Origin: an uncultured Lachnospiraceae bacterium
GTDB lineage: Bacteria > Bacillota > Clostridia > Lachnospirales > Lachnospiraceae
Assembly (NCBI GenBank): GCA_946406305.1
Contig: CAMJKC010000046.1
Span: 1 to 10,692 of the forward strand
Length of the DNA: 10,692 nucleotides
Direction of reading: 5' to 3'
Below are positions 1 to 9,600 of this stretch, one piece after another. Position 1 is the first letter of the stretch. The number at the start of each line of letters is the position of its first letter. A model generated the notes under the pieces. The model searched no databases. It saw only the letters and a list, made by a program, of their open reading frames with translations, and had not been told where the DNA came from. Position numbers and translations under genes: made by a program.

Positions 1-1
1 T

Positions 2-121
2 TTCAATAATACATTTGTTGATGACGGATATGTTGTTTATTCAACAAATCAAATTGTAGAAAAATTAGCAGAAAACAAAGGCGATGAAGTTGTTCTTCTT
101 GCAAATTATGACCCAATAAAA
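2..121 (+). repeat. Unit 0: C-terminal part of a D module
   Basis: The 40 residues visible at the left edge match the end of later D modules: an FNNTF segment, a Tyr before the QIVEKL helix-like motif, then a final strand ending ANYDPI. This shows that at least one more repeat unit lies to the left of the window. Confidence 0.85.
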
Positions 122-3100
122 TATACATTGAGTTTTATCCCAGGAAACCCTGGAGTTACAAATCCAACAGCAATGGTCGACATTCCAAACAGAAACTATG
201 ATACGGTATATAATTTTGAAGCAAATAACTATTATTCTTTTGGAGATCATCATATAGAATATTTTATAGTAGAAAAAATAACAAAACCAAATGGGGAAGA
301 AGTAGATAAAGATTCTTATGAAAAGAAGAAAGTTTACCCAGATGGCAGATATTATAATTTGACAGATATAAATAATGCAGTTGTGACACTTAGAACTGTA
401 TGGTCAGATATAAATTATTATATTTCTTTTGATCCAAATGTGCCAGAAGGATATACCCTAAGTGAAGATTCTGTTTCCATGGCAACTCAATCTTTTGTAG
501 GTGGAGAAACAAGACAATTACATAGGAATACTTATAAAGTGGCAGGGCTTAAGTTTGATGGATGGAATACAGATGCAAATGCCAAAACAGTTTTGTATAC
601 GGATGAAGAGAATGTGTGTGCTTTGGCAGAAAGAGAAGGCGAAATTATACAATTATTTGCAATATGGGGAAAACTTTCTGGATATATGCATTTTGACCCA
701 GGGCATAATAGCAATGATGAAATGCCAACTGTAGAAATTTCTTCAACGAGTGATACTTCAGTTCCACGACCAACAAATTATTACAATAATGATGGAGATC
801 CTTTCCTTTACTATATAATTAAAGAGATGACTGATAAAAATGGTACACCTTATGAATTAACAGACGATGAAAAATTATTAAAAATAGACCCAGATGAAGG
901 GGTAAATGCAAATAGTTTGCTTAGGAACGATGGGGACCATATAACTCTCATCAAGATATATGAAGAACCATATACTGTTTTGATAAAAGGAAATGAGATA
1001 GCAAACCTTGATGGTGGAACTTTTAAAGGGACACCTTCAGAAATAAAGCAAACAATATATGTAAATGATAGAGAAAGACTTAATGCAGATGGAGCTAATA
1101 TTTATTTTGAAATGACAGGGTTTAAATTTAATAATACATATTTGGGCTCTGACAATATAAGCTATACAACAAATCAAATAGTAGAAAAGTTATGTAATGA
1201 AAAAAATAGAACATATACAGTTAAAGCACAATATGACCCTATACAATACACGATTGTATTTGATAAAGGAAATCCAAGAGCTACAGGAGAACAATCTGAC
1301 ACAGGAATAAAATATTTTAACACACAATATAATTTGCCAATAACGAGATTTAGATATACAGATGGTGGAACAATAGATTACTATGTGGTAGATAAGGTTA
1401 CTTTGGAAGATGGTTCAGAGCTTCCTCAAAAAGAAGTAAATAGAAGAAAAATATATAGAGATCCAGGAACATATCAAAACTTGACAATATACGATAATTC
1501 ACAAGTAACTTTAAAAGCAGTATGGTCAGATGTTGAGTATAGAATAAACTTCTTACCAAATGTTCCAGAGGGAAGGACATTAAAAGAAGAAAAAATGATG
1601 CCACAGCAAGTAGTAAAAGGTGGTGCAGATGCTAGCCTTACATTAAATACATACGAGGTTCAAGGATATCAATTTATAGGATGGAATTTAATTCCTGCAA
1701 CAACGAGTGTATTATACGAAGATGGAGCAACGGTTTATGGTTTAGCGACAAGAGATGATGACGTTATAGATTTATATGCAGTATGGGAAAAATTGGGAGG
1801 AACTGTAGATTTTGATCCAGGACATAATCCAAAAGAGGGAGATGAAACAGAAACTATAGACACAGGAAAAGACGAAGATACGAATACAAAAATTCCAACC
1901 CCAAGCGAACCTTATGATTCTAATAATGATGGAAGACCATTCTTATATTATATAATAAAAGAGATAAAGGACAAAACAGGAGCAACACTTCAAATGACAG
2001 ATGAAGAACTTCTAAGAAAAATATATCCAGGAGAAGAAGCAAGTACTGTTTTGAGAAATAATGGAGATACGGTTGAACTTATTAAAATTTATGATGAACC
2101 ATATTCTTTAATACATTTGGGAAATGAGAAAAAAGATTCTGATGGAAATATATATTATGGAACACCTTCAGAATTTGTTCAAACAATATATGTAAATGAT
2201 AGACAGAGAATAGCAACCGTAAGTTTTGCTTTAGAGAAAGCATTCAAATTTAACAATGCATATATTGGAGACGACCAAAACGAATATAAAACAGGACAAA
2301 TAGTAGAGAAGTTGTGTGAAGAACAAGGTGGTTCTTTTGCAATAGGTGCACAGTATGAACCTATAACATATAGGATTGTTTTTGATAAAGGAAATCCAAG
2401 AGCTGCAGGGGTTATGGAACCAATAGAAAATATACCTTACGATGAAGAAAGAAGACTTACAGCAAATAGGTATAGTTATGGTTCTCATGTTTTTGAATAT
2501 TTTGTGTTAGATAAGATAACTCTTGCAAATGGGAAAGAATTAGAGAAAGGCGAATTTGAGAGAAGGAAATTTACAGAGAGTAGAGAAAAATATAAAAACT
2601 TGACCATGTATGAAGGTGCGACGGTTACATTAAAAGCAGTATGGAGAGATGTAGATTATTATATTTACTTTGAGCCTAATGTCCCAGAAGGTGCAGTGTT
2701 AGAAGAAAATATAACAATGCCACCTCAGAAAATTTCAGGTGGAGAAGAAAAACCTCTTGATGAAAATAAATATTCTGTAAAACAATATAAGTTCTTGGGA
2801 TGGAATACTGACCCTGCGACAACAAGTATTTTATATGAAGATAAAGAAGTTGTATATGGGTTGGCAACAGAAGATAATGACACAATAGAGTTATATGCAG
2901 TATGGGGAAAGAAAAATGGAAAAATAAATATAGAACCAGGTTATAATGCAAAACCAGGAGATGATGAAATAACAATTGACACAAATGAAGGTGGAGATAC
3001 AACATTGCCAGTACCAGCAGCACCATATGATAGCAATGAAGATGAAGACCCATTCTTATATTACATTATAAAAGAGAGGGTAGATGCGAACGGAAACAAA

Positions 3101-3568
3101 ATAGAAATGACCGATGAAGAGAAGTTATTGAAGATAGACCCAACAGAAGGTGTCGATTGCCGAGATATATTAAGAGAGGATGGAAGCACAGTAACTCTCA
3201 TTAAAATATATGAAGCACCATACAAAGTTATAATAAATGGTGGATCTGTAACTGATTATGATGGAACAATAAGATATGGTTCTCCAAGTGAGATAGTACA
3301 AGAAATATATGTAAACGATAGAGAGAGACTTGATGTTGCAGATTTCAATTTGAGAGGTTACAAATATAACAACACATACACAGGTGAAGATGGGAATACA
3401 TATATTGCTAATGCTACAAAGAGTCAAATAATTGAAAAATTAAAAGAAAATAAAAATGAAGAATTTAACATGTCAGCAAATTATGACCCTATAAAATATA
3501 CTATTGTGTATGAAAAAGGAAACCCAAGAGTAACTGGAACTATGAGAGACACTGACGATGTTCCATAG
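2..3568 (+). CDS. Giant InlB B-repeat-type surface protein, N-terminal portion (5' partial, ends at in-frame TAG)
   Basis: The frame is open to the left edge, so the true start and any signal peptide lie outside. The 1188 visible residues are the end of a D module (residues 1-40), three complete ABCD units (41-415, 416-789, 790-1165) and the first 23 residues of a fourth. B modules carry the hallmarks of the InlB B repeat / Flg_new family: a first strand with FxPN, a central GWNT or similar, and a terminal LYAVW strand. Members of this family are extracellular stalk or adhesin modules of Gram-positive bacteria. The TTG at 128 is not a credible start because module homology begins at 122 and continues upstream. 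The product is rich in Asp and Glu and has no membrane segment in view. Translation stops at TAG 3566-3568 in mid-module, and the same frame resumes the same module immediately after, so this is probably the front part of a gene interrupted by a nonsense codon. The surface-protein class is fairly sure; the ligand is unknown. Confidence 0.85.
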   Translation, partial: FNNTFVDDGYVVYSTNQIVEKLAENKGDEVVLLANYDPIKYTLSFIPGNPGVTNPTAMVDIPNRNYDTVYNFEANNYYSFGDHHIEYFIVEKITKPNGEEVDKDSYEKKKVYPDGRYYNLTDINNAVVTLRTVWSDINYYISFDPNVPEGYTLSEDSVSMATQSFVGGETRQLHRNTYKVAGLKFDGWNTDANAKTVLYTDEENVCALAEREGEIIQLFAIWGKLSGYMHFDPGHNSNDEMPTVEISSTSDTSVPRPTNYYNNDGDPFLYYIIKEMTDKNGTPYELTDDEKLLKIDPDEGVNANSLLRNDGDHITLIKIYEEPYTVLIKGNEIANLDGGTFKGTPSEIKQTIYVNDRERLNADGANIYFEMTGFKFNNTYLGSDNISYTTNQIVEKLCNEKNRTYTVKAQYDPIQYTIVFDKGNPRATGEQSDTGIKYFNTQYNLPITRFRYTDGGTIDYYVVDKVTLEDGSELPQKEVNRRKIYRDPGTYQNLTIYDNSQVTLKAVWSDVEYRINFLPNVPEGRTLKEEKMMPQQVVKGGADASLTLNTYEVQGYQFIGWNLIPATTSVLYEDGATVYGLATRDDDVIDLYAVWEKLGGTVDFDPGHNPKEGDETETIDTGKDEDTNTKIPTPSEPYDSNNDGRPFLYYIIKEIKDKTGATLQMTDEELLRKIYPGEEASTVLRNNGDTVELIKIYDEPYSLIHLGNEKKDSDGNIYYGTPSEFVQTIYVNDRQRIATVSFALEKAFKFNNAYIGDDQNEYKTGQIVEKLCEEQGGSFAIGAQYEPITYRIVFDKGNPRAAGVMEPIENIPYDEERRLTANRYSYGSHVFEYFVLDKITLANGKELEKGEFERRKFTESREKYKNLTMYEGATVTLKAVWRDVDYYIYFEPNVPEGAVLEENITMPPQKISGGEEKPLDENKYSVKQYKFLGWNTDPATTSILYEDKEVVYGLATEDNDTIELYAVWGKKNGKINIEPGYNAKPGDDEITIDTNEGGDTTLPVPAAPYDSNEDEDPFLYYIIKERVDANGNKIEMTDEEKLLKIDPTEGVDCRDILREDGSTVTLIKIYEAPYKVIINGGSVTDYDGTIRYGSPSEIVQEIYVNDRERLDVADFNLRGYKYNNTYTGEDGNTYIANATKSQIIEKLKENKNEEFNMSANYDPIKYTIVYEKGNPRVTGTMRDTDDVP
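122..1246 (+). repeat. Repeat unit 1 (A-B-C-D, 375 aa)
   Basis: Modules: A 122-415, B 416-679, C 680-970, D 971-1246. A begins with the GNPGVTNP subtype and ends VTLRTVW. B has FDPNVPEG, GWNTDANA and LFAIW. C has FDPGHN, an NNDGD acidic loop, FLYYII, LTDDEKLLKI and ITLIKIY. D has TPSE, YVNDRERL, FKFNNTYLG, QIVEKL and AQYDPI. Module ends are set by the repeating first strand (aromatic-x-hydrophobic-x-aromatic), so they may shift by a few residues. Confidence 0.85.
1247..2368 (+). repeat. Repeat unit 2 (A-B-C-D, 374 aa)
   Basis: Modules: A 1247-1537, B 1538-1798, C 1799-2101, D 2102-2368. A opens with the FDKGNPRATG subtype, shared with units 3 and 4. B carries SVLYEDGATVYGLATR before LYAVW. 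The C linker is longer and acidic, and contains a DSNNDG stretch (1916-1933) that fits a DxNxDG calcium-loop pattern. D has YVNDRQRI in place of the usual YVNDRERL. Confidence 0.85.
2369..3496 (+). repeat. Repeat unit 3 (A-B-C-D, 376 aa)
   Basis: Modules: A 2369-2656, B 2657-2917, C 2918-3220, D 3221-3496. A is FDKGNPRAAGVM followed by IPYDEE, the best reference for the interrupted copy in unit 4. B is close to that of unit 2 (TTSILYEDKEVVYGLAT). C has DSNEDEDPF instead of an NDG loop and a lone Cys in DCRDIL. D includes a 37-base stretch (3299-3335) identical to one in unit 6. Confidence 0.85.
3566..3568 (+). other. In-frame TAG at a conserved Tyr position of the fourth A module
   Basis: Counting from the conserved Met of the A module (the M of motifs such as NPNAM or TGTM), the residue at +8 is Tyr in units 1, 3, 5, 7 and 8 and Phe in unit 9. 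In unit 4 the +8 codon is TAG. The preceding Pro (cca) matches the Pro before Tyr in unit 3. The corresponding Tyr codons are TAT or TAC, one base away from TAG. Unit 2 has Tyr one place off, and unit 6 has an insertion here. The gene's real terminus is TAA, and no other TAG occurs in about 3500 codons. Confidence 0.9.
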
Positions 3569-3589
3569 AATGCAACAGGAAGCACACTG

Positions 3590-3601
3590 AGAGGTGTAAT
3601 G
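3590..3601 (+). promoter_or_regulatory. SD-like sequence and ATG just after the in-frame stop
   Basis: AGAGGTG (3590-3596) matches the Shine-Dalgarno complement GGAGGTG with one mismatch and lies a few bases before ATG 3599. The spacing is shorter than ideal: four bases separate GAGG from the ATG. It could permit translational reinitiation 30 bases after the TAG. It also encodes ordinary residues of the A module, so it may be chance. Confidence 0.3.
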
Positions 3602-6600
3602 TCTGCTAATGCAAACTATACATACACAGGTCATTCTTTTGATAAATGGGTACTTGAGACAATAACGAAACCAGATGGAACAATTATAAAAGTGCCAAAT
3701 AAAGAGAGACTTGTGTTTGGAGATAGAGCTCCATTTTATAACTTAACTGATATAGACGGAGCAAGAGTTACACTAAAGGCTGTATGGCAAGATATAAAAT
3801 ACTATGTGGCATTTTATCCAAATTTACCAACAGGACATAACCTTGATAGTTCAGAGCAAGTAATGGCAAGACAAGAATTTGTAGGAGGAGAAGAAAAGGC
3901 TTTAACGAAAAATGTATTTACTTCAAAAGGGTTGTCATTTGATGGTTGGGCTTTAAGTTCATCATCAAAGGAGGTATATTTTAAAGATGAAGATATAGTT
4001 TGTGGGCTTGGAAACAGAGACAATGATGTTATATCAGTATATGGTGTATGGCATGAAAAACAGGGAACTATAGAATTTAACCCAGGGCATCTTCCTAAAC
4101 CAGGAGACACAACACCAAATATAGATACAAGTTTAACCCCTGATGCACTAATTCCAGAGCCAAGAGATGAATTTAAAACTAATGCAAATGAAGATGACTT
4201 TAAATATTATATTATAGATAAAATAGTAGCATCAAATGGCGAAGCTTATGAACTTACGGATGAAGAAAAATTATTAAAAATAGATCCATCAAAAGGAGAA
4301 GTTTTAGCAAACTCATTTATAAAAAATGATGGAGATATAGTTACACTTATTAAAATTTATGATGAACCATATAGAGTAGTAATGCATGGAAGTTCAGTAA
4401 CAGATGGTGAAGGAGTAGTTCACTATGGTTCACCAAGTCAAATAATACAAGAAATAGATGTAAATGATAGGCAGAGACTTATAAGTCCTTCATTTACTAT
4501 GGATGCCGGATATGTATTCTCAAAAACATTTAGAGATGATGGAGAAAATACTTATAAAATAGATCAAATAGTAGAGAAGTTATGTGAAACAAAATTAGCA
4601 GAATTTAACTTATATGCAAATTATGACGCTATATACTATAATGTTGAATTTTTACCAGGAAATAGTTTGGTATCTAATCCAAATGCTATGGCGAGAGTAG
4701 AAAATGTAAGATATGATGAAGAAAGGGCAATTAATAATTTATACATATATCCAGAACATACAGTAGAATACTTTGTAGTTGAAAAGGTAACACTTGAAGA
4801 TGGAACAGTAATACCAGCAATACATGAAAAAGACAGAAAGAAAGTAATTAATACATATGTTGGATTAACAGATAATAAAAACGCAACTGTTACATTGAAG
4901 GCTGTTTGGAGTGGTGTAAATTATTATATAGATTTTTATCCAAACCTTCCAGCAGGATTTGAGTTATCTTCTCCAGGGTATATAATGCCAAGGCAAACAT
5001 TTGTAGGTGGGCAGTCAGATAATTTAACAAAAAATGAATACAAAGCTAAAGGATTAGATTTCCTTGGTTGGAATACAGATTATTCTGCAAAAGAAATTTT
5101 ATATAGCGATGAAGCAGTTGTATATGGCTTATCTACAAGAGATGAAGAAGTAATATCATTGTTTGCAGTGTGGGGTAAAAAATCAGGGAAGATAGATTTC
5201 AACCCAGGACATAACAGCACAGAGGAAATACCAAGTATTGATATGCAAAGTGATGATGATAAAATACCAGAGCCAAACAAAAAGGAAAATGATGATGGAA
5301 GACCTTTCCTTTACTACATAATAGAAAAAATAACTGACAAAGATGGTAATACATACGAATTAACAGACGATGAAAAACTTTTGAAAATTGATCCAAGTGA
5401 AAAAGATGTAAGAGCAGCAACTCTCCTTAAGAATGATGGAGATACGGTAACATTATTAAAAATTTATGATGAGCCATACACTGTGAAGATACAGGGTGGT
5501 GGAATGACAGATGTTGATGGTAATTACATAAAAGGTTCTCCTTCAGAAGTGACACAAACTATATATGTAAATGATAGAGAGAGACTTGATGCTCCAGAGT
5601 TTACTGTAGATGGTTATGACTTTACAGGAACTTATTTGGGAGCAGATGGAGTTATTTATTCAGGGAAACAGATAGTTGAAAGACTTGCACCAAACATGGG
5701 TGATACTTTTGTAATGACAGCACAATATGATGCTATTAAATACTTTATAGAATTTAACCCAGGAAATCCAGGGGTAACTAACCCAAATGCGATGTCAAAA
5801 GAAGTTTTAGGAGAAGAAGCCCTCACATTTATTTATAACACACCAAAACAAATTCCAGGAAATACATATAGTTATGGGACAAGGAGAATGCTTGAGTTTG
5901 TTGTTGACAAGGTGACAAAAGAGGACGGGACAGTTTTAGGGCCACATGAATTTACAAGACTTAGAATACAACCAAGGGCTATGGTTTCAAACTTAACAGA
6001 TCATAAAAATGCTACAGTAACTTTAAAGGCAGTATGGCAAGATGTGGCATATAAGGTTATTTTTGACCCAAATGTTCCAGAAGGCGAAACTCTTGAGAAT
6101 CCTGAATTGCAAATACCACCAATAGAATTTGTAGGAAATGAAACACACTCTTTAGATGAAACAATAGTAAACAATGAATATTGGAGAATAGAGGGTTATG
6201 TAATAAAAGGATGGAATACTGTAGCAGCAACAACAAGTGTATTGTATGAAAAAGATGCGAAAGTGTATGACCTTGCAACGAGAGATAATGATGAGATTAC
6301 GTTATATGCTGTATGGGAAAAATTAACGGGTAGAATAGAATTTGACCCAGGACATAATAGCGATGAAGAATTAAAAGGACAAAGTACAAACGAGCCTGTT
6401 CCAAGGCCTGGCGAGATGGCAAATGATACAGGAGATGAATTCCTTTATTACATTATAGAGAGTATAGAAGATGCAGAAGGTAATCCATATGATATGACAG
6501 ATGAAGAGTTGCTTGTAAAAATACATCCAGGAGATGATATAAAAGGTTATGTAAGAGAAAATGGAGATGTAATAAAACTTTTGAAGATATATAACGAACC

Positions 6601-9600
6601 ATATACAGTGTATTTGACAGGTGAGGACTTTACTGTAGATGGGGAGGATTACAAAGTAACACCAGAATATCATACTCAAGAAATATATGTAAACGATAGA
6701 GAGAGACTTGATGACGTAAGCTTTAATGTAGATAGTGGATTTAGATTTAATAAAACATTTAAAGATGACTTTAACGTAGTAGCATCTTGTTCACAAATAG
6801 TAGAGAAATTGAGAGCAAATAAGGGAGAGATATATTACACATATGCTCAATTCTCACCAATAACTTATAAGATAGCATTTGATCCAGGAAATAACGATGT
6901 TTTAAACCCTAATGCAATGGCAACAATAACAGACAGAGAGTATAACAAGGAATATACTTTTGGCAGCAATGAATATAGGAAGAGAAATCATACATTTGCA
7001 TATTTTGTATTAGACAAGGTAACGCTTGCAGATGGTAGAGAGACAAAGTATACACGTGCTAAAGATAGGGTAATAGTAAACGAAAATGGAACTTATAAAA
7101 ATTTAGCTAAGAATCAAGATGCAGTAGCAACACTGAAAGCAGTTTGGAATGGACCAGGAGCAAGTTACAGAATAAGATTTAATCCTAATATTCCAACTGG
7201 ATATGAATTAGATGAAACAAGTGTTAATATGGAACCTATGACAGTAGTAGGTGGAGCACAACTTCCTCTTACAAGGAATTCATATAAGATAAGTGGACTT
7301 ACTTTCGCTGGGTGGAATGTGATACCTGCAACGACGGCTGTTGCCTTTGGTGACGAAGAAACAGTATATGGCCTTTCTACGAAAGATAATGATATAATTG
7401 ACTTATATGCAATATGGACTAAAAAAGGAGGAACAATAGAATATAATCCAGGACACTTAAGTAATGAAGTTATTTCTCCAACAAAGACAGATGGAACAGA
7501 TGGAGGAGATGGTTTTGTTGCAGTTCCTTCAGAACTTGCAAATAGCGAGGGTGATGAATTCTTATATTACATAATAGAAAAAATTGTAGATAAAGATGGA
7601 AGACAATACGAATTAACAGATGAAGAGAAATTAAAAAAGATACATCCAGAAGACAGAGTCGCAGGTGGTTCTCTTGTGAGAAATGATGGGGATACAGTAA
7701 CACTTATAAAAATATATAACGAGCCATATGATGTTACAATAAATGGAAATCCACCAGCAGTTCCAGAAGGTATTGAAGGGACAAATGTAGTAACACCTTC
7801 GTCTCATACACAACAAATATATGTAAATGACAGGGAGAGGCTTGAAATTCCTACATTCTCTCTTGCAGGATATAAGTTTACATCAGTAAGAGGAGCAGAT
7901 GGAAGGACATATACAAGAGATCAAATTGTAGAGAAGTTGAAAGACTATAAAGGTGATGAATTTGCTATGAATGTGAACTGGACTCCTATTAGGTATGATG
8001 TTGTATTTGATAAAAATTCTAATACAGCAGAAGGAGTTATGAACCCTATATTAAATAGAGTTTACAATGTTCCATATACATTTACAAATCAATATGTAGA
8101 TAGCGGGTATGGTATAAATTACTTTAGAGTAGAAAGAATAACTCTTCAAACGGAAGAAGGATTGAGAGATATTAATAGAGGAGACCCAGACTTCCCAAAA
8201 ATTGCTACGATAGGAATGACAGCAAGCAATGTTTATAAGTATTATAATTTGTCTCCATCTGATAAATCTACAGTTTCAGTAATACCAATATGGGCGAGAC
8301 GAAATATGGAAGTAAACTATAATAATGGACATAATGGAAGAGGTTCTATAGAAACTAACGATCCAACAAGAGCAGAAGATCCAGCAGGACAAATATATAA
8401 TAATGACGGAAAAGAGTTTAAATATTGGATTATAGCATCAATTGCAGATGCTTCAGGGAGAACACCTGTAGAAGTAGAATTAACTGACGAGCAAAAACTT
8501 ATGAAGATACACCCAGGAGATTCTTTGACAGGAATTACAGACATAGAAGATGGATCAATAACACTTATGGCTATATATGATGAACCTTATAAAGTAGTAA
8601 TGAATGGAAATCCACCAGAAAGTCCTGTAGGAGGAGAAAATGTAGCATCTCCGTCAGTAGTAGAAATGGAAATAGATGTAAACGATAGGAAGAGACTTGA
8701 AATAAAGATGGATGTATTGGGATATCATCTTGATGGTTTATCTATAGCTTCTGAAGGAGAAGTTATATATAGAGGAGATGAAATAGTAGAAAAATTGTGT
8801 GAAGAAGAAGGAGAAGAGTTCTTATTGTATGCACGATGGGCTCCAAACACATATAATGTAGTTTTTGAAGCAGGTGATAGTACTGTTACAGGAAGTATGG
8901 AGGGGCTTAACAATTTAGTATTTGATAAGGCATATGCTGTTCCTACAAACTCATATGTAAACATAGGATTTGATTTTAAAGATTGGAAAGTATCAAAAAT
9001 AGTTGATAAAGATGGTGCAAGTGTAGAAGTAGGAGAAAAAATTATTAAGTATGAAGATGGGGTATTTTATAATCTTACTACTTTAAATGAAGGAACAGTA
9101 ACACTAAGACCAGAATGGTTAGGAACAGAGTATGTAGTTACACTTGATTCACAAGGAAGAGGAAAAACTTCATCTGGATCAACAACATATACAATAACTT
9201 TGCGACATGGAGAGCCTTATACATTATCAGGTAGTATGTTTACGCCAAATTCAAGCAATACATATATAGGAAGTTATAACACTCAAGCAAATGGAAGAGG
9301 AACAGGTTTCTCACTTAGAAATTATCCAACAGGACTTACAACAGCAGACGCTATAACACTTTATGCTATATGGGAAAGAGGATCAAGTTCTGGAGGAGGC
9401 AATAGTGGAGGCTCTGGTGGAAGCAATTCAATAAGTGGTAGTGCTATAGGAAATACAAATACATCCCCAAATTCAGAATTATTGGCAGATAACACAGTGT
9501 ACAAAAAAGGTTCTTGGATATATAGAGAGAGTATAGACAAGTGGCAATATGCAACAAATGTAAATAACATATTCACACAAAATAATGACTTCTTTAGTGG

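Larger units (their letters stand above)
3497..4636 (+). repeat. Repeat unit 4 (A-B-C-D, 380 codons including the TAG)
   Basis: Modules: A 3497-3799, B 3800-4063, C 4064-4369, D 4370-4636. A carries the in-frame TAG at 3566-3568 and is otherwise intact, resuming with HSFDKWVLE and ending VTLKAVW. B belongs to the YPNLP subtype shared with unit 5 and has a Cys (VCGLGNR) where most copies have Tyr. C has an FNPGH start and KYYII. D has YVNDRERL changed to DVNDRQRL. Confidence 0.85.

Noticed and set aside
128..130. TTG at 128 as start of the first ORF
   Set aside because: The frame is open to the left edge. The preceding codons encode the end of a D module, and the A module begins at 122, before this codon.
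501..734. 77-aa + strand ORF in another frame
   Set aside because: It overlaps the strongly supported repeat frame and shows no repeat motif or domain of its own.
2676..3053. 125-aa minus-strand ORF, the longest antisense ORF
   Set aside because: Its Leu/His/Tyr-rich composition is what the reverse complement of this repetitive A-rich coding sequence produces. There is no convincing RBS or domain, and it lies wholly inside well-conserved repeat modules on the + strand. The other minus-strand ORFs are rejected for the same reason.
3566..3598. Frameshift between two genes
   Set aside because: Both ORFs are in the same frame, and the module alignment across the stop needs no insertion or deletion. 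Only a single-codon nonsense change is required.
122..9379. CRISPR array or non-coding tandem repeat
   Set aside because: The periodicity is about 1.1 kb, is in frame, and is conserved at protein rather than DNA level. These are coding domain repeats.
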